From assembly GCF_964340395.1 (NCBI RefSeq), contig NC_135550.1, positions 25,594,676 to 25,658,675 of the forward strand: a DNA stretch of 64,000 nt, in the 5' to 3' direction. The DNA is from Glandiceps talaboti. Its lineage: Eukaryota; Hemichordata; Enteropneusta; Spengelidae. The notes below the pieces were generated by a model. It ran no database searches, was not told the origin of the DNA, and was given only the letters and a program-made list of their open reading frames with translations. A program made the position numbers and the translations under genes. Positions 15,210-29,745 of this stretch are shown piece after piece. Numbering within the stretch: position 1 is the stretch's first letter; the number at the start of each line of letters is the position of its first letter.

Positions 15210-17464
15210 TGAATATTACATATATTGTAGTATTTCAGTGTCAGGTTTGCCAACATGGTAAGTCAAGTTGTTTTTGTTTTGTTTGTTTTGGTTTTTGATT
15301 TTGGATATCATGACCAGATCAATACAAAGCTGTTTGTTTTCCAGTGACAAAAATTCTCACTTTAATCCATTTTATCACTTATATAGACACTATTGGGTTC
15401 ATAAAGTCCAAATCCAAACCTGGGTTAAAAATAGATATCACCTCTATAACAAGGTCATGGGCTGGCTTATTGAACTAACACTGTCTTAATACATTTATAT
15501 ATTATCATAGTTCACAGTACACCAGATGTTCAGTTTCACACATATATACACAAACACCTCTAGTACAGATTACAATATTTCATTTGTTTTTGGTAGGTTA
15601 GTTTCATCACTATATTCCTCGCATACACAAATGTCCTCAAATTTCCAAAATTGCATTTTTCATACTGTAGAAGGAGGTCAAATAGGAAAAGATAGATATT
15701 TTGTTATACCATAAATTATAATTATAATTATAACGCTTAAGAATAAATGTGGTATTCCAATAATTATTATAAAACCAATAATCCATTGATATCTGAACTT
15801 TAACACTGAATATTATAAAGCTAGTAAGTCTTAAAATAACCTCCTTTATCATGACAACAATTTTTAGTTTGGACAGAAGTCTTATATTGTTTTGCATAAT
15901 TTGTTCTCTAGAGGAAAATCACAAAGTATAGATCTGCATGTACAGTCCCAGGAGACAATTATTTAGAGATAAAATGTTGAATTTTAGCATGCAATATTCT
16001 CTTTCCATTCTGCTATAGCAATATACATATCCAGACTGATCAGTCATGGGTGTGTCAAATGAAAACCTCTACTGCCCTGGGCATAGGCAGGCTTTCCTGT
16101 TTGTCTGTAATGGTCAGTTCACTATCTTCAATGCTGTTGTTTGTATAAGTGTGAAAGTACTGCCGTACTAAATAGTCAAAAAACCCTATCAGTTGTATCT
16201 CACAATCAGTACACCTTAATACACAACTACGTGACTGATGTGTGGGAGGTTGTTGTTTTTTTCCTTTCTCATCTGCAGCACTACTATGAATATTCAATAA
16301 ATACAACAATATATCAATCACTGTCTTCTATTGATACATGTATATATTTTCTTTCTTCTTGACAGGTAGTTGTTTTGATAGTCTGTTTTTATCCACAAAA
16401 ACTGTCCCCAACAACCACAACAGTAATGAACTGTTGCTATGGAAACCTGTGCTTTAGGCAGTAGAAGCCACACCCAGCTAAGCATATGATATAAATAACA
16501 GATACATGTTTCAAATGTCATGGTAGTCAAACTCCTCACACAAACTAGTACTTTCATCATCTCGTGGACATTTGTATATGTTTGTAGATACTACACAGGC
16601 CTTTAACCCCCCATCCCCACCCCACCCCTTGATCTACATTGACCTTTAAAATGTATCCTAACCTCCTGGTATCTTTAAAACTATTCATTCAGTATCAACA
16701 AAAATACCGACGTCGTATTTTCGTGAGTGTTGCATAAACAGCCAAGTCTGTACCGTTCTGTTCACTGATTCCGATTGAATGGTTGTGGAGAAAATATAGC
16801 TTATAATGTGATAAAACGCTTGTCGAAACCAGAGAAATTATTCGTATTTAAACTATTTATATTTTTTGGCATTTTGTAAACACGGACGACTTAGTGATAA
16901 TTTGTTAGCAGGTTGTTGCACGTTTTACAACCACATGAGGTATATATGTGCGCTTTGATGTGATTGGAAACCCGCTGTCTTTAATCGAAGGTGTAGAGCT
17001 GATATAATAAAAGGACGATATATCCGTTGATGTTACACAGATCACTAATACATCCATGCACAGATCAAAACAGCGTGATAAAGAAACATATCTTGTCTTC
17101 GTCAATACTTTCCAAAATACTACAAAGTAGACCATATAATAGCACGGCTCAAACCAGAAAAAATCTATTTTGGTAAGTCACGTTAAAGTGTTGATGTTGT
17201 AGTTCTCAAATACTGAAGTAAGTGATGAACTCGGGTTACGGAACGATGTTTTATCGATGCATAATGTGTGAACCATTCTAAATCCTATATTCTCACAGCG
17301 CTGATAGTAATAAAAGTGTAAAGATAACTTTAAATAAAATACCATTTCTATTTACTTACATCGTCCCACTTTATAAACTTGCTTCCCTTGATGAACGTTT
17401 CTTTCACGTCGATGGGTTTAAGTTGACAGACGCGACGGAAGCCGGCGGTGTTCCCACTCGCCAT
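5286..17464 (-). CDS. PLCB1: Phospholipase C beta (PLCB1/2/3 type), 5' end only: coding exons 1 and 2
   Basis: PLC-beta enzymes hydrolyse PIP2 to IP3 and diacylglycerol at the plasma membrane downstream of Gq-coupled receptors. Two coding exons are visible. Exon 1 (17360-17464) is 35 codons starting MASGNTAGFRRVCQLKP, and exon 2 (5286-5363) is 26 codons. Both introns are phase 0, with donor GTAAGT after exon 1 and acceptor CCCCCTAG before exon 2. The joined 61 residues contain KFIKWDDDSTVGTPVTL and DPKGYYLYWRNQNK, the start of the PLC-beta PH domain; human PLCB1 has KFVKWDDDS and an FYWTDQNK-like segment at the same place. The PLCB4 N-terminus is clearly different. I chose the ATG at 17464, not the upstream in-frame ATG at 17539, because family members start a few residues before the LKP segment. 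Everything after residue 61 (rest of PH, EF hands, catalytic X/Y, C2, coiled coil) lies beyond position 1. The exact paralogue is uncertain. Confidence 0.92.
6881..7793 (+). mobile_element. 5'-truncated non-LTR retrotransposon (jockey/CR1-like LINE), C-terminal end of the RT ORF
   Basis: The translation from 6881 reads LNTSKTKTMLFGT and later FKYVGVWLD, STHISKISAKIS and LGLLSRIRHVLP, the segment that follows the YADD motif in jockey/CR1-type LINE reverse transcriptases. A stop codon at 7019-7021 interrupts this frame; it then runs open to 7606 with NLGWVSPQIRWKR and a VLWNNLPLSIR terminus typical of the family. The 3' end is a short ATAA-type repeat (about 7776-7793), as expected for target-primed insertion. 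The catalytic fingers/palm region is missing, so this is a dead 5' truncation. It lies antisense to the PLCB gene. Confidence 0.85.
8240..8325 (+). repeat. Possible SINE/LINE 3' tail with ATT microsatellite
   Basis: The segment GGAAAGCGCACTGAGACGC then GTAGTGCGCTCTTTTATAAG, followed by (ATT)n-like repeats, resembles 3' tails common to invertebrate retroposons. Family assignment is by pattern only. Confidence 0.4.
8813..9156. mobile_element. MITE-like element with terminal inverted repeats
   Basis: The left end CACAAGCTGAGTTT (about 8820-8833) is the exact reverse complement of AAACTCAGCTTGTG near 9137-9150. The interior (TTCTAC, CCTGGTATTAGGATA, CTTATAAATGATCC, CAACAGTTCTAA) recurs at about 21290-21485 in the same orientation, so this is a dispersed non-autonomous element. 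No transposase was seen. Confidence 0.65.
10595..11250 (+). mobile_element. LINE reverse-transcriptase fragment (jockey/CR1-like), degenerate
   Basis: Motif order matches non-LTR reverse transcriptases: a degraded LDFSKAFD-like stretch (MDFDKNVPVNHN, near 10600), then KQTVVVDDA, then SGVPQCTVMGPLLFLLYINN from about 10758, then LFADECLIYH. The catalytic FADD box reads FADE, so the enzyme is inactive. A frame change near 11033 continues the same protein in another frame (VDSNPYLGIELSRTLSWNFH, PYLG box). Both ends are truncated. It differs from the 6881 fragment in covering the catalytic palm. Confidence 0.85.
11491..12950. repeat. 30-bp minisatellite, about 48 copies
   Basis: Tandem unit AATGAACACAATAAACAAAA plus a 10-base end ATATCCTAGAT or ATATCCAAGAT or ATATGCAAGAT. 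Because 30 is a multiple of three, long open frames run on both strands (for example 11542-12138 and 12222-12944, a 10-residue period reading DNEHNKQNIL). They have no independent coding evidence. The array sits in PLCB intron 1. Confidence 0.95.
15145..15208. repeat. (TG)n microsatellite
   Basis: An uninterrupted TG run of about 32 units in PLCB intron 1. Confidence 0.98.
17360..17464 (-). CDS. PLCB1: PLCB coding exon 1
   Basis: First coding exon, 105 nt, ending in GAT (Asp) before a GTAAGT donor. It encodes the short N-terminus leading into the PH domain. The gene is divergent (head to head) from the PhnZ-like gene whose first codon is at 23516. Confidence 0.9.
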
Positions 17465-20400
17465 AACACACAGAAGGGGTTCCTTGATTTTTGATAGATT
17501 AGCAGAAATTAAAGCGTATCTAAAACATGAATAAATCAACTTTCAGGACAACCGTTCGAAAAACCAGTGTGATGAATTGTTGTGTAAACAATGTGATAAG
17601 AGTAAGAGTGAGAAAAGAATCGAAGTTGCTGAGATACACGTGATGATATTGGTATTGTACGGGAGCTACAGATACTACGAAGATGCACAACAGGCGTCAG
17701 TTGATGCGACTAAAGGAAGACGAGTCCATTCCAGCTGTAGGGGTAGTTGGGACGCAAAATAACCACCTGTATTATCTTGGAGTGGGGTATACATTCGTAT
17801 TACCTAATAATTTGTTTCTTTGGAAAATTATATGTTTATAAATCCCTCCACTACGTCTCAGAAGTAAGGCGAAGTAATGAAATCGCAAACACACGTGGAT
17901 CATTATAGAAAACACAGCAGTTTGCTAGCTTTGAAATGGTTCACAGACCTATCTTCATCTCACGGGCTCCTTAATTATACAGGTCGCTTTTTATTTGATT
18001 CTTATACGCGAATTTTTCATTCTCCTACACGTTTATCAATTAAGTTAAATATTCATAATTTCTCAGTGTCTTTTACTTAACTTAAATAACTTCATTTACG
18101 ACTCGCTATTATTACAACATATAGAATCCCCTGCCATTTGGAGAAACAATCTGTCAAACGTTCATTAACATGATTCAAATATAAATGTAATTTTTGGACT
18201 CTTAAATCAGCAACAGGTTTTATTTTGAATATTCTATAAGCATGTGCCAAGTAGAATAACATTAGCAGATCTGTGAGACTATGAAAACAAATCTACAACA
18301 GAAATGAAGAAATCTAAAGACTTGCACGTTAACGTTCTTGATAATATAATGCCCTTGATTTCTAAATGTCTCCTTTGTCATAAGTTTGGATTTCATATCG
18401 GTTTAACATTGTATTAACATTCTTCGCTCATAATTGGTAGTCCCAAACTCAAGACACGTCCTGTTTACACTGTTTGCACGTATGTATAATAGTCTGCCCT
18501 GGGTTGTTGTGGATTACCAAGGAAAATGCCAAGTCTATGTTTGTACTGTTATTGAATAAATTGGGAGATAGGCAATATGTGTATGTTATAAATGAAACAA
18601 ACCAACTGACATAATTTATTTTATCATATGGAGTCTCATGTGTTATCAACCTTACAGTGGTAAATGTATATAAAAGATTCACCATAATTATATTTTATCA
18701 CATCAGGATATATTGTATTCCATATCCCGCGAGTATCACGTCCGCGATACAATCAATCTGTTTCACCACCCGTTAATCAATACATCCTCCCTACCTGTTC
18801 AAAATATACCCTACATCATCCCATCCAACCCACCCACCCACCCATCCTGCTACCCATGCTACGCTATCTACATTTATTACATACCTACATATAGCTACCA
18901 ACGCTATGCTATCTACATATATACCTACCCACCCTTACCATATGCAACACTACTCCGTCCAAACCATCCCACTAACCTTGGATCCAGCTGTATAGGGATT
19001 GACCAAAATCCCCACAAAGACTGGATTCCAGGCTACAATCCCACCTACCATACTTACCTACAGTGTACCTTACTCAACCTCCATGCGTCAACTCTATCCT
19101 ACCCACTCACCTACCTACCTGCCTACTTACTTAGGGGACAGTGTTTTTGTGAGGGTCATTCTGAAAAACACCACTTAATAAGTGGGGGGGGGGGGTCACT
19201 TTGAAAAAACACCCCTTTACTAGTAAGTGGGGGTCATCTTAGAGAGTACCATATAAAGTATTTGTGGTAACCTTTGAAAATATGTGTACTTGTCATTTTG
19301 ATGGCATGAAATGAACGACCATGTTAATTTTTCAAAACATTTCTACAGGGGGGGGGGGCATCCTTCTCTCATCTATATTTCCAAATATGCACGCACCCGT
19401 GTGCAGTATTTAGTATGTCATATTTTTAAAAAATGGCTGGTTGTGTAGGGTTAGGGTTAGACCTATCTTTCATTTTCTTTTAAGTTTTCGAAGTCATCAT
19501 ATGGTAAATATTGATCAACGAAGACAGTACTTTTAACTTGCCATTTGTGTTTTAATCAATGTGTTGTCCTTATATAAAATTAGTTCTAAATGAAATTGTT
19601 GAACCGGTATGGTTTGGCTGCATGTAAATGCATCACTGGTAAGCCACAAGAACATGTAAAAAAAATATGTACAATTGGTATGAAGAAGTTGTATTTTATT
19701 CAGTGCATTTTTGTTACATGTCATACTGTAGTGTATAATGCCACAAACAGGTAAGCTTTACATGTACCGCTTCAGTGTATATTCCACAATCAGGTAAACC
19801 TTACATGTACCATATCCATGTTACTTTCTGTCATCATTTCCTATTTGTGGAGACCAAAATCCCCCCTATAAAGCATCTTATCATATACTCGACCACTTCT
19901 ATTATGCTGTGTGTGCCACTTTGCTCCGATGCCATCTGTGGCTTCGATTCTCAAGAAATCATGAGTCAAAAGTTGCTCGTGCAAATAAGTAAATCACCCA
20001 ACTGATTTTTAAAATGTATACGTAGCATCCTGATATGGCAACATTCGTTTGAATTTGAAATATCATTTGAGGGCCTCACTGAGCTAGAGATGAGAAGACC
20101 GTCATTGGAAGCCACAGATAGCCTCTAGACTACTTTGCTCCCACAACGATATTTTATTCTGTACACTGTCGAGCTGGCTTTATTGGTTGGCACACTGCGT
20201 CAGTTTACATCGTAAACCTGACTCTGAAATTATACGTTAAGAATCGATAATCGTCCATAACAAGTTAGATATTAAAAGTAATTTTACATTTGTCTTCTTT
20301 TATACTTGGAACGAGGTCAGTTGAAAACGTTTGACAGCCTCTAACGTATAACAACGTGTAATTCATTGTGTACTATGACTCGGACAATAAGATCATGAAC

Positions 20401-20668
20401 ACCTCATTAGAACATGGCGTATAGGTAGACTCTTTTGTCACTGATTTGATATTTCCTCCTACACTGTCCATTTAAAATAGCTTGGATAATATTATTATTA
20501 TTGGCATTAAATGCGATAAATTTCGAGACACTAGATAAAGAAACCCCACTATCATTTATTATGTTCTATATACAATAAGCCTTAATGAGCTCTAGTTTTA
20601 ATGAGCTCTATCACATGTGAAGGCTGCAATTATGTCTGATTTCACTGCTTTCCTCCGTCATTCTCAAT

Positions 20669-20764
20669 ACCTACCTACCTACCTACCTACCTACCTACCT
20701 ACCTACCCACCTAGTACTTACCTACCTACCTACCTACCTACCTCTCTATCCACCTACCTACCTA
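20669..20764. repeat. (TACC)n microsatellite
   Basis: Imperfect TACC tetranucleotide run, interrupted once by CACCTAGTACT and once by CTCTCTATCC. Confidence 0.95.
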
Positions 20765-21289
20765 CATATGTATATACAATGTACTTTAGTATGCAATGAT
20801 AAATGTCATTCGTTGTGTGAGAAATTATACAAAACGCATCAGCCTGGAATAGCCATATACCAATAAAACTATCTCCTGTCAGATCAGAAGGCGGAACGAC
20901 AGAAATTGATATCATAAAGGAGGGTCATTTGCATGGCAACGATGATGCAATGATGGCGTGCTAGGGTACTAGAAAATAATCATTTATCATCTCAAATATC
21001 AAACATTGGGAAGGAAGATCAAGACGTAATGTTGGAAAGAGTATGAGGGAGAGGGTATCATTTAAACTGAGTGCCTAACGTAAGGGTACAACCATAATTT
21101 GTTAGTCTTGCACACGTTGTTGCAAAATTCTGAGCTATAGGTATAAACATGGTATACCCCTTAATTGAAAAAAATAATTATATGAAACTACATTAAATTT
21201 GGAGCTTGCATAGTTAACATGTTGTCTAATTATTGAAAAATACTTACCTCAGTATCTGCCACATATGTATTTGTTTATACATTTTAAAA

Positions 21290-21485
21290 TGTACTCACAG
21301 TGTTCTACTAAATCGATGTATACATCACTTGTATTTGACTGAACTAAACCTGGTATTAGGATATAACTTATAAATGATCCAACGTTGTAATTTATTATAC
21401 GTATTTAAAAAAACACGAATAGAAAATGTACAAGAACTCCTTACTATGCAATCAACAGTTCTAAGAATGCCAGAATTCTGACATT
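21290..21485. repeat. Second copy of the 8813-9156 repeat interior
   Basis: Shares GTACTCACAGT, TTCTACT, CCTGGTATTAGGATA, ACTTATAAATGATCC, AATTTATTATA and CAACAGTTCTAA, in order, with 8850-9040. The terminal inverted repeats are not clearly preserved. Confidence 0.7.
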
Positions 21486-22175
21486 TGTGTTAACACAAAC
21501 TGAGTAGAGTAGAAAATGGTTAATATGTTAACCATAATTATACTTCAGCGAGGTTTTCTGTTTGTTTCAGTTGATCGGATGTTCTAAATTGAATGATATT
21601 AATGAAAAAATTAAAAGAATGCTACAGACGTTGTGGAGTGAGTGTAGTACAATAAGGACTGTAGGCACAGCGAAATTGAAAGGAGAATGTCTAAGGGGAG
21701 AGTACCTTCAGATATAGATGACAAAGAAAAAAAATGAGATTTACTCAAATAACCACTGAAGAGGTCAGCGAGAAAACAGAAGAGAAGATTTCCCTAAACA
21801 CAACTTAATGGGCATGTCGGGTTTGGAATAGCTGGAGGCAAAGGAGAAGGAAAGGAGACAAAAACACTGTATGGAAATCGAAGGAAAGTGATAAAAACAC
21901 ACTGTACACAAGGAAAAGTGAGATAAAAATTATTGGAACTTTGTTTTGTTGAAATTGAAATTAATTAACATACAAAATAACATACAAATAAGAAGTAAAC
22001 ATTGATATAAAAAAGGAAGAAAATGATTTAAAGTTGTGGGTGAGATTTTGAGAAAACTAATCGAGCCTCGCCACTCGATTTCAAAAGTGTCAATTGCATA
22101 TCAAACTGTGGTGACTGTAGTTGTTCAAATTAAATAACACTACTTACAAAACCAGAAACTTTTACAGAAAAAACA

Positions 22176-22180
22176 ATGAC

Positions 22181-22212
<32 letters not shown>

Positions 22213-22243
22213 CGACAACAACAACAACAACAACAACAACACC

Positions 22244-22286
<43 letters not shown>

Positions 22287-22288
22287 GC

Positions 22289-22320
<32 letters not shown>
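22176..22320. repeat. (GAC)n / (AAC)n trinucleotide repeat
   Basis: Starts as GAC units and changes to CAA/AAC units, with single ACC and AGC interruptions. Poly-Asn, poly-Thr and poly-Val frames through it are repeat artefacts. Confidence 0.97.
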
Positions 22321-23063
22321 AGGACAAATTTGTCGTGGCTAGATCATGGAGGTATAACTTAAGGGGAGACAATTATTGCTCATCAAAGATCAACACATTT
22401 TGGGATATAAGTCCAAGTACGTCATCCCCAAAGATAAATAATGATCTAGCAGGTGACTCTGTTTCACGACTGGAAATATATCACCCTAATAACGCAGAGG
22501 GTAAACCTTTGGCAGTTTGCAAAAATTGATAAAAAAAATTAATGCCCTCCGTATTACGCGTCCTAATTTTTGTCATGTTTATGTAAACGCGTTGAAGATG
22601 AAAAGGTCAAAGGTTATTCAGTGGGCAATATAACATGATGTATAGAAATTGTCGTTAGAATTTAACAAGTGAAACATTGTGTGTAATAATAATGTTTCAA
22701 AGTTAGCCTTATATTAAATTTGTTTTATATGAATGTTTAAAATTATGCTTTAATACATATTGATATATAGTCTCGGTTACCCAGACTCTTGTGTACAAAA
22801 TTCTAAAAGTGCCTGCATTTGGCAAAATGTTTTTACTCTTAAATGCACCCAGTACGTACAAGAATGACTATGAAATCTATGTGAAAAAATGTGACTCCTA
22901 GAACAGAAGACACTAATTGCATGGTGATTTTGAAAACAAAGATAACTGAAACGAATAAATAAAATATTCAGTTGATACCTGGCCTGGCCTGACGGTACCT
23001 GGCCTGTACCTGTTTTATGTATCGACCCTTATAAGCTTATCGGTTAAAATACACATGTAAAGC

Positions 23064-23163
23064 CACAGGCATTCAAATCAATCTGTATGGTTTTAAAAAA
23101 TGTATAGTAAAATATTTACTTTACATTAATAAAAAAAACAACACATTGATTCGAGTACCTGTG
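23064..23163. mobile_element. Palindromic MITE copy 1 (8-bp TSD, hAT-like)
   Basis: About 100 bp, beginning CACAGGCATTCAAATCAATC and ending with the imperfect reverse complement GATTCGAGTACCTGTG. It is flanked by the identical 8-mer TGTAAAGC at 23056-23063 and 23164-23171. An 8-bp target duplication with CA...TG ends suggests a hAT-type non-autonomous element. It sits about 350 bp upstream of the PhnZ-like start codon. Confidence 0.85.
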
Positions 23164-23515
23164 TGTAAAGCGATGCAATATGCATACAATCACAAGTCAC
23201 ATGATCACAACCTGTCGTTGCACAATGTGGGTCAATGAACTTTCAAAGGGAATTGGCCGTCCCGAGAATAGTATTATTATAATGACGGTCATGTATAACT
23301 GCTATTTTCTCAATTCAAAAGCTACAATATGTCGTTGTTTTACTGCAAGTGGTCAAACTAAATACAACACTTCATTGATACATCGACGAACATACTCTAC
23401 CACCTGCGACTGGCGTCATCACCCCTCAGCGCTCAGCCTCCTCTCCCCGTAAACAAAATATGATATACCAAAGTCAGCTGGGGTTACGTTCACAAAGACT
23501 GAAGTCGAAATAGTT

Positions 23516-25622
<2,107 letters not shown>

Positions 25623-27439
25623 CTAGAGATTTGATGATTATGGACACAAAATACCTTGGACACTGTGGACAAATACTAGTACTACAAGGAAAGTAGAACT
25701 TTATCTAAAATGTTTGGCTTGTCTGGGGATGAATTTGATTAAAAGTACAGGATAAGAGTCCCATCACTATGCCAAGGACATACAAATTTACATTGACAAA
25801 CATTATTGTTAAACTGTTTTACAATTGAAAATATGTTAATGATATGCAAATGATGTAAAAATCTAAGTGTAAATACATTATACTACATTGTATAATTTTA
25901 AATTAATTTGAACATATTCCATAAATCAATTTTTTTGCAGTCATTCAAATTCACAAAAAATAGTTTTACACATTTGAAAAATATGCAAATGATGTACAAA
26001 TCTAATGTGTAATACATTATACTATAATTTTAAATAGATTTGAAAACATTTCATAGAATCATCAAGTTTTTTATCAAGAAGTATTGAAATATTGGTACAG
26101 TTTAATACTATGTGTACTATTTGTTGTTATCAGCAGTTTGGAAAAATGTAAGAAATGGCATACTTACATTGCATACTAACTATTTTAGGTTGGTGAATAC
26201 AGATATATGCATTTTATTCCATTCAGATGATTTTTAGACTAATGTAGATGGTTATCACAGTGCACAAAAAATACAATGCAGCAAGAGTAAAAAAGATATT
26301 AATTCAGTATACTAATATAATTTATATAATTATATGTAATTTTGAATATTATTTATCCTATAAGTGTTTGTATAATGTATTCCTGATGTGTGATAACAGG
26401 TCACAAAATCAAATGACATGTACACTGTAGTGATGGACATTTGTGCCAAGTTTGGTTGAAATTGACTCATGGGTATCAGAGATATGGCTGTCCACAAGCA
26501 CACAGATGGACATTGGTCATTCCTATAGCCCCTCCAGTCAGTGCCCATTGGGGGCTAATAAGTATACAAATAAGTATGAATAAACAGAGTACACTTTGTA
26601 TAAATGGTATTATAACCATGTTATTTATTGTAAATTCAATGCAATAAAAGAAATTCACTGTTTATACATCAACTCTAAATCTTGCAAAATACATTTCTCT
26701 CCTGCATTTGTTTGTCGATCAATCGTTACCAGTTTTACAATCCTGAACAGTTGTCAGTCTATGTATTAAAAAGTAAAACAAAACAATAAATAATGTACAC
26801 CATTATCTTTAATTCATCTGTTTTCCTATTCATTTTGTGCTTCAAAATCCACAGTTGTACATGTATTTGTGGCATACTTTCTAAAAATTCCACCTCCTTC
26901 AATTCAGTTCACTGGCTTCGTTTGTGATTTTTAATGGCAAACCTCAAATTTACCAGATATTACAAGTAGGGTAAAGAATGCACTATCGATGATATGGGGT
27001 GTACATAATGATAAATGTTGTTATTTTTGAAATAATCTACCTTTTTAAATTCAATCTTATCACTTGCCCATTATTTAGTATTTATACACAACATTTTTCA
27101 AATTAACTTACATTATCATAAAGGGGAAAGCAACAATATTTTGAAGCATTTTGTTGTAACATCCCTCCCCAAAGGCAATGGAGACCAGACTCGGAAAGCT
27201 TTTTGAAATTATTTTTAACTTGTGACTCAGAGACATACCTGTAACCAGTAACTCCACTTTTGGATGAAAATGATATCAGGATTTCTCCTAATTCTTGGCC
27301 ACATATCTAAAATAACACATGCTATTCTCACAAAAACTAACAATAAATACAAAACACGCAAACTGTTGATTTGTTATCCTTCCTTCCTTGTACAGATACC
27401 TGTCCCTACATTCAAGTCATGATAAAATGGAATTCTATA
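25623..27439. other. Convergent spacer between PhnZ-like and LRPPRC 3' ends
   Basis: Presumed 3' UTRs. Plus-strand AATAAA signals occur at 26579-26584 and 26643-26648, and a minus-strand AATAAA (TTTATT on plus) at 26624-26629. A diverged tandem duplication of about 140 bp (ATGCAAATGATGTA blocks) covers 25838-26060. A dispersed repeat with CCATTGGGGGCTAATAAG lies at 26425-26560. No coding exon seen. Confidence 0.6.
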
Positions 27440-29673
27440 CTATGAATCACTGCTGATTTCTAAAACAGAGTGTGCTTTCTTGTCTTGTCGTACTTCTTTC
27501 CTGTAGTACCCAATACTTTCCTGAAAACCAAGAAAAATTGAACAGAATTGATTGACAGAATGAGATAATCTTATTACAAACTGTGGTTATAGCCCCTCCA
27601 GATGTGACTGAACCCCCCCCCCCCCCCCCCCCCCCATAATTTTGTAATATTTGACATATTTATGGCGTATTGCATGCTGAAGTATGTATGACTGCCTAGT
27701 ATTAATCAAACGTACAATTTGTGGACCTAATGTTGTCCAGGTCATTGTTTCATTCTCACAGTTTTGACTGGGCTTCAATCCATTTACATACTATCATCAA
27801 CAACGAGTAGATATATTTCAACTCATCAGAAGGATTGGACTTTTGACAGTTAAAAATTCTGGTGTATTTTTCAATGGGCAAATATTCAAAAAATGGCAAA
27901 AACATTAGCATCTGTCTTATAAAATCCCTCTGATTGTAGCTCATCTTGCAAAAAGAAATGTCAGAAGATTTTTCAAATATTTTCTAGGGGCATTATTCTC
28001 CCAAACAAATTCCATTCTGTTTTTGATTATCTCCAAAGAGCCAGACCTATGATCTGACCAAATCTATATAAGTGATATGGGAATATTTCTGAACACAATT
28101 ATGCTCTTGAAAATTTGAATTATTTTTATTATCTATGAGGTGCATACATTAAAGATTGTACTACTTACAGGGGGTTCTTGAAATGGGACTTGTTGGTTGT
28201 TTTTGTTCAAAAGCATAGCAAGTCTTTTGAGACTCATCACACCTAGTTCTAGTCCTTCTTGGTCTGCTCTCTCCTTGAGTTGTAAAGCTGACTGCCAATC
28301 ATTGTTATGCTCTGTAGATGTACACACCCAAAATCAACCTGTCATCTGTTCTGATATGATACTTGTATTCATAAAATACCATTAGGCCAAACAAAAAAAG
28401 TTGTTTGGTTCCGGTTACCCGACCCCACCTAGTTTTTCACGCTGACCCTAAAATATTTTTTTTAAATATTCGAGAAAAATGATAATAAAATTGCGAAAAT
28501 CGTGAAGTCTCGCAAGAAATAGTGGGTGTGGAAACTGACATCAACTTAAGAAGACAATATAAAACTATTCTTCCAATCTGTAATGGCTGTACATCTGATA
28601 GGATGAAATAAACAACACAGAGACCATTTGGAAAACAATGGAAAACCTGAATTAGACACTCACAAGTGAAAAAAAAAAATTAAAAAATACCACCAATGGC
28701 ATTGTAGCACAACTGTACAGTTTTTAAAAATGTTTATCCATATGCTAGTCCATGCTAACAATAATTATCTACAAATTTAAAGCGGCATGACTGAGTAGAT
28801 GTTTGTACCTTAACATTGACACTGTCTGTCTCTGTTACAATAAATGTACACAAACACTTGGGTACCACTAATCTATCAACATCTATATAAAAAAAATTGT
28901 TCAAAATTAATTTAAAAAGAATTCATGTTACTTTCATTTGCCATACACTTACCATATAATTTCATTAGGTAAAAATAGATGACCTGCTTGTCCTCCGGTG
29001 TCTTTACTATATTGGCAAGATTGACTAACTTTTCTGGCTGTAAAAAGTAGAAAACAAATACAAATTTACCACCAGATCATAACTTGATACCTTTATTAAA
29101 GCAACAGCTATCATTAGATACATAGTGAGAATATGATTTTGACAATGATGGTCTGTACACTGCACTTGTTGTAGTAACAAGATGCTGTAAAGGTTAAAAA
29201 GGTCACCCGTGAATGCTCTCCAAATGACATGGACACCTTTTCAGTATGATTTCGCAGAGAACGTTAACTTTCTGGGAACAGCCCCACTTTTCATATTTGA
29301 TTTGGGGGTAGAAATCAAAGAATTATATTTTAATACCATCACCTCATTATTCATTAAGAAATGACGTACCTTGAGATCATTTTTTGTTACCAATATGACA
29401 TACTGATTTATAGCGTTTTTACTTTCCTGCATTGATGGATATTTCTGTCAAAAGAGAAGAACTTCACATTTGAGATTCGTAACTTATAAATCTTCATGAT
29501 AACTTGATTATACCAATTATTATTTGCACTGACTGCGTTGCCTATCCTGTTCTGATAATACGGTTGTTAAATAACCATGCTAAGGTGACCAAGAATTTAC
29601 AGCTGATGGACTAAACCTTGGGATGGGGTTGTGAAAAGTGTGTGTGTGTGTGTGTGAGTGAGTGAGTGAGTGA

Positions 29674-29745
<72 letters not shown>

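Larger units (their letters stand above)
5364..17359. other. PLCB intron 1 (12 kb) with repeats
   Basis: Large first intron between PLCB coding exons 1 and 2. It holds the LINE fragments at 6881-7793 and 10595-11250, a MITE-like element at 8813-9156, the 30-bp minisatellite at 11491-12950 and a TG repeat at 15145-15208. No host exon was recognised in the remaining stretches, including 13000-15100 and 15210-17300. Confidence 0.75.
17465..23515. other. Intergenic region between divergent PLCB and PhnZ-like genes
   Basis: About 6 kb between the PLCB start codon (17464, minus) and the PhnZ-like start codon (23516, plus); both promoters should lie here. Contents seen: ACCT-rich low complexity at 18780-19130, G-runs near 19184 and 19350, a TACC repeat at 20669-20764, a dispersed repeat at 21290-21485, a trinucleotide repeat at 22176-22320 and a MITE at 23064-23163. 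No convincing coding exon. Confidence 0.7.

Noticed and set aside
17465-17539. N-terminal extension of PLCB from the ATG at 17539
   Set aside because: The 25 extra residues (MIYSCFRYAL..) have no counterpart in the family. The ATG at 17464 gives the expected short lead into the PH domain.
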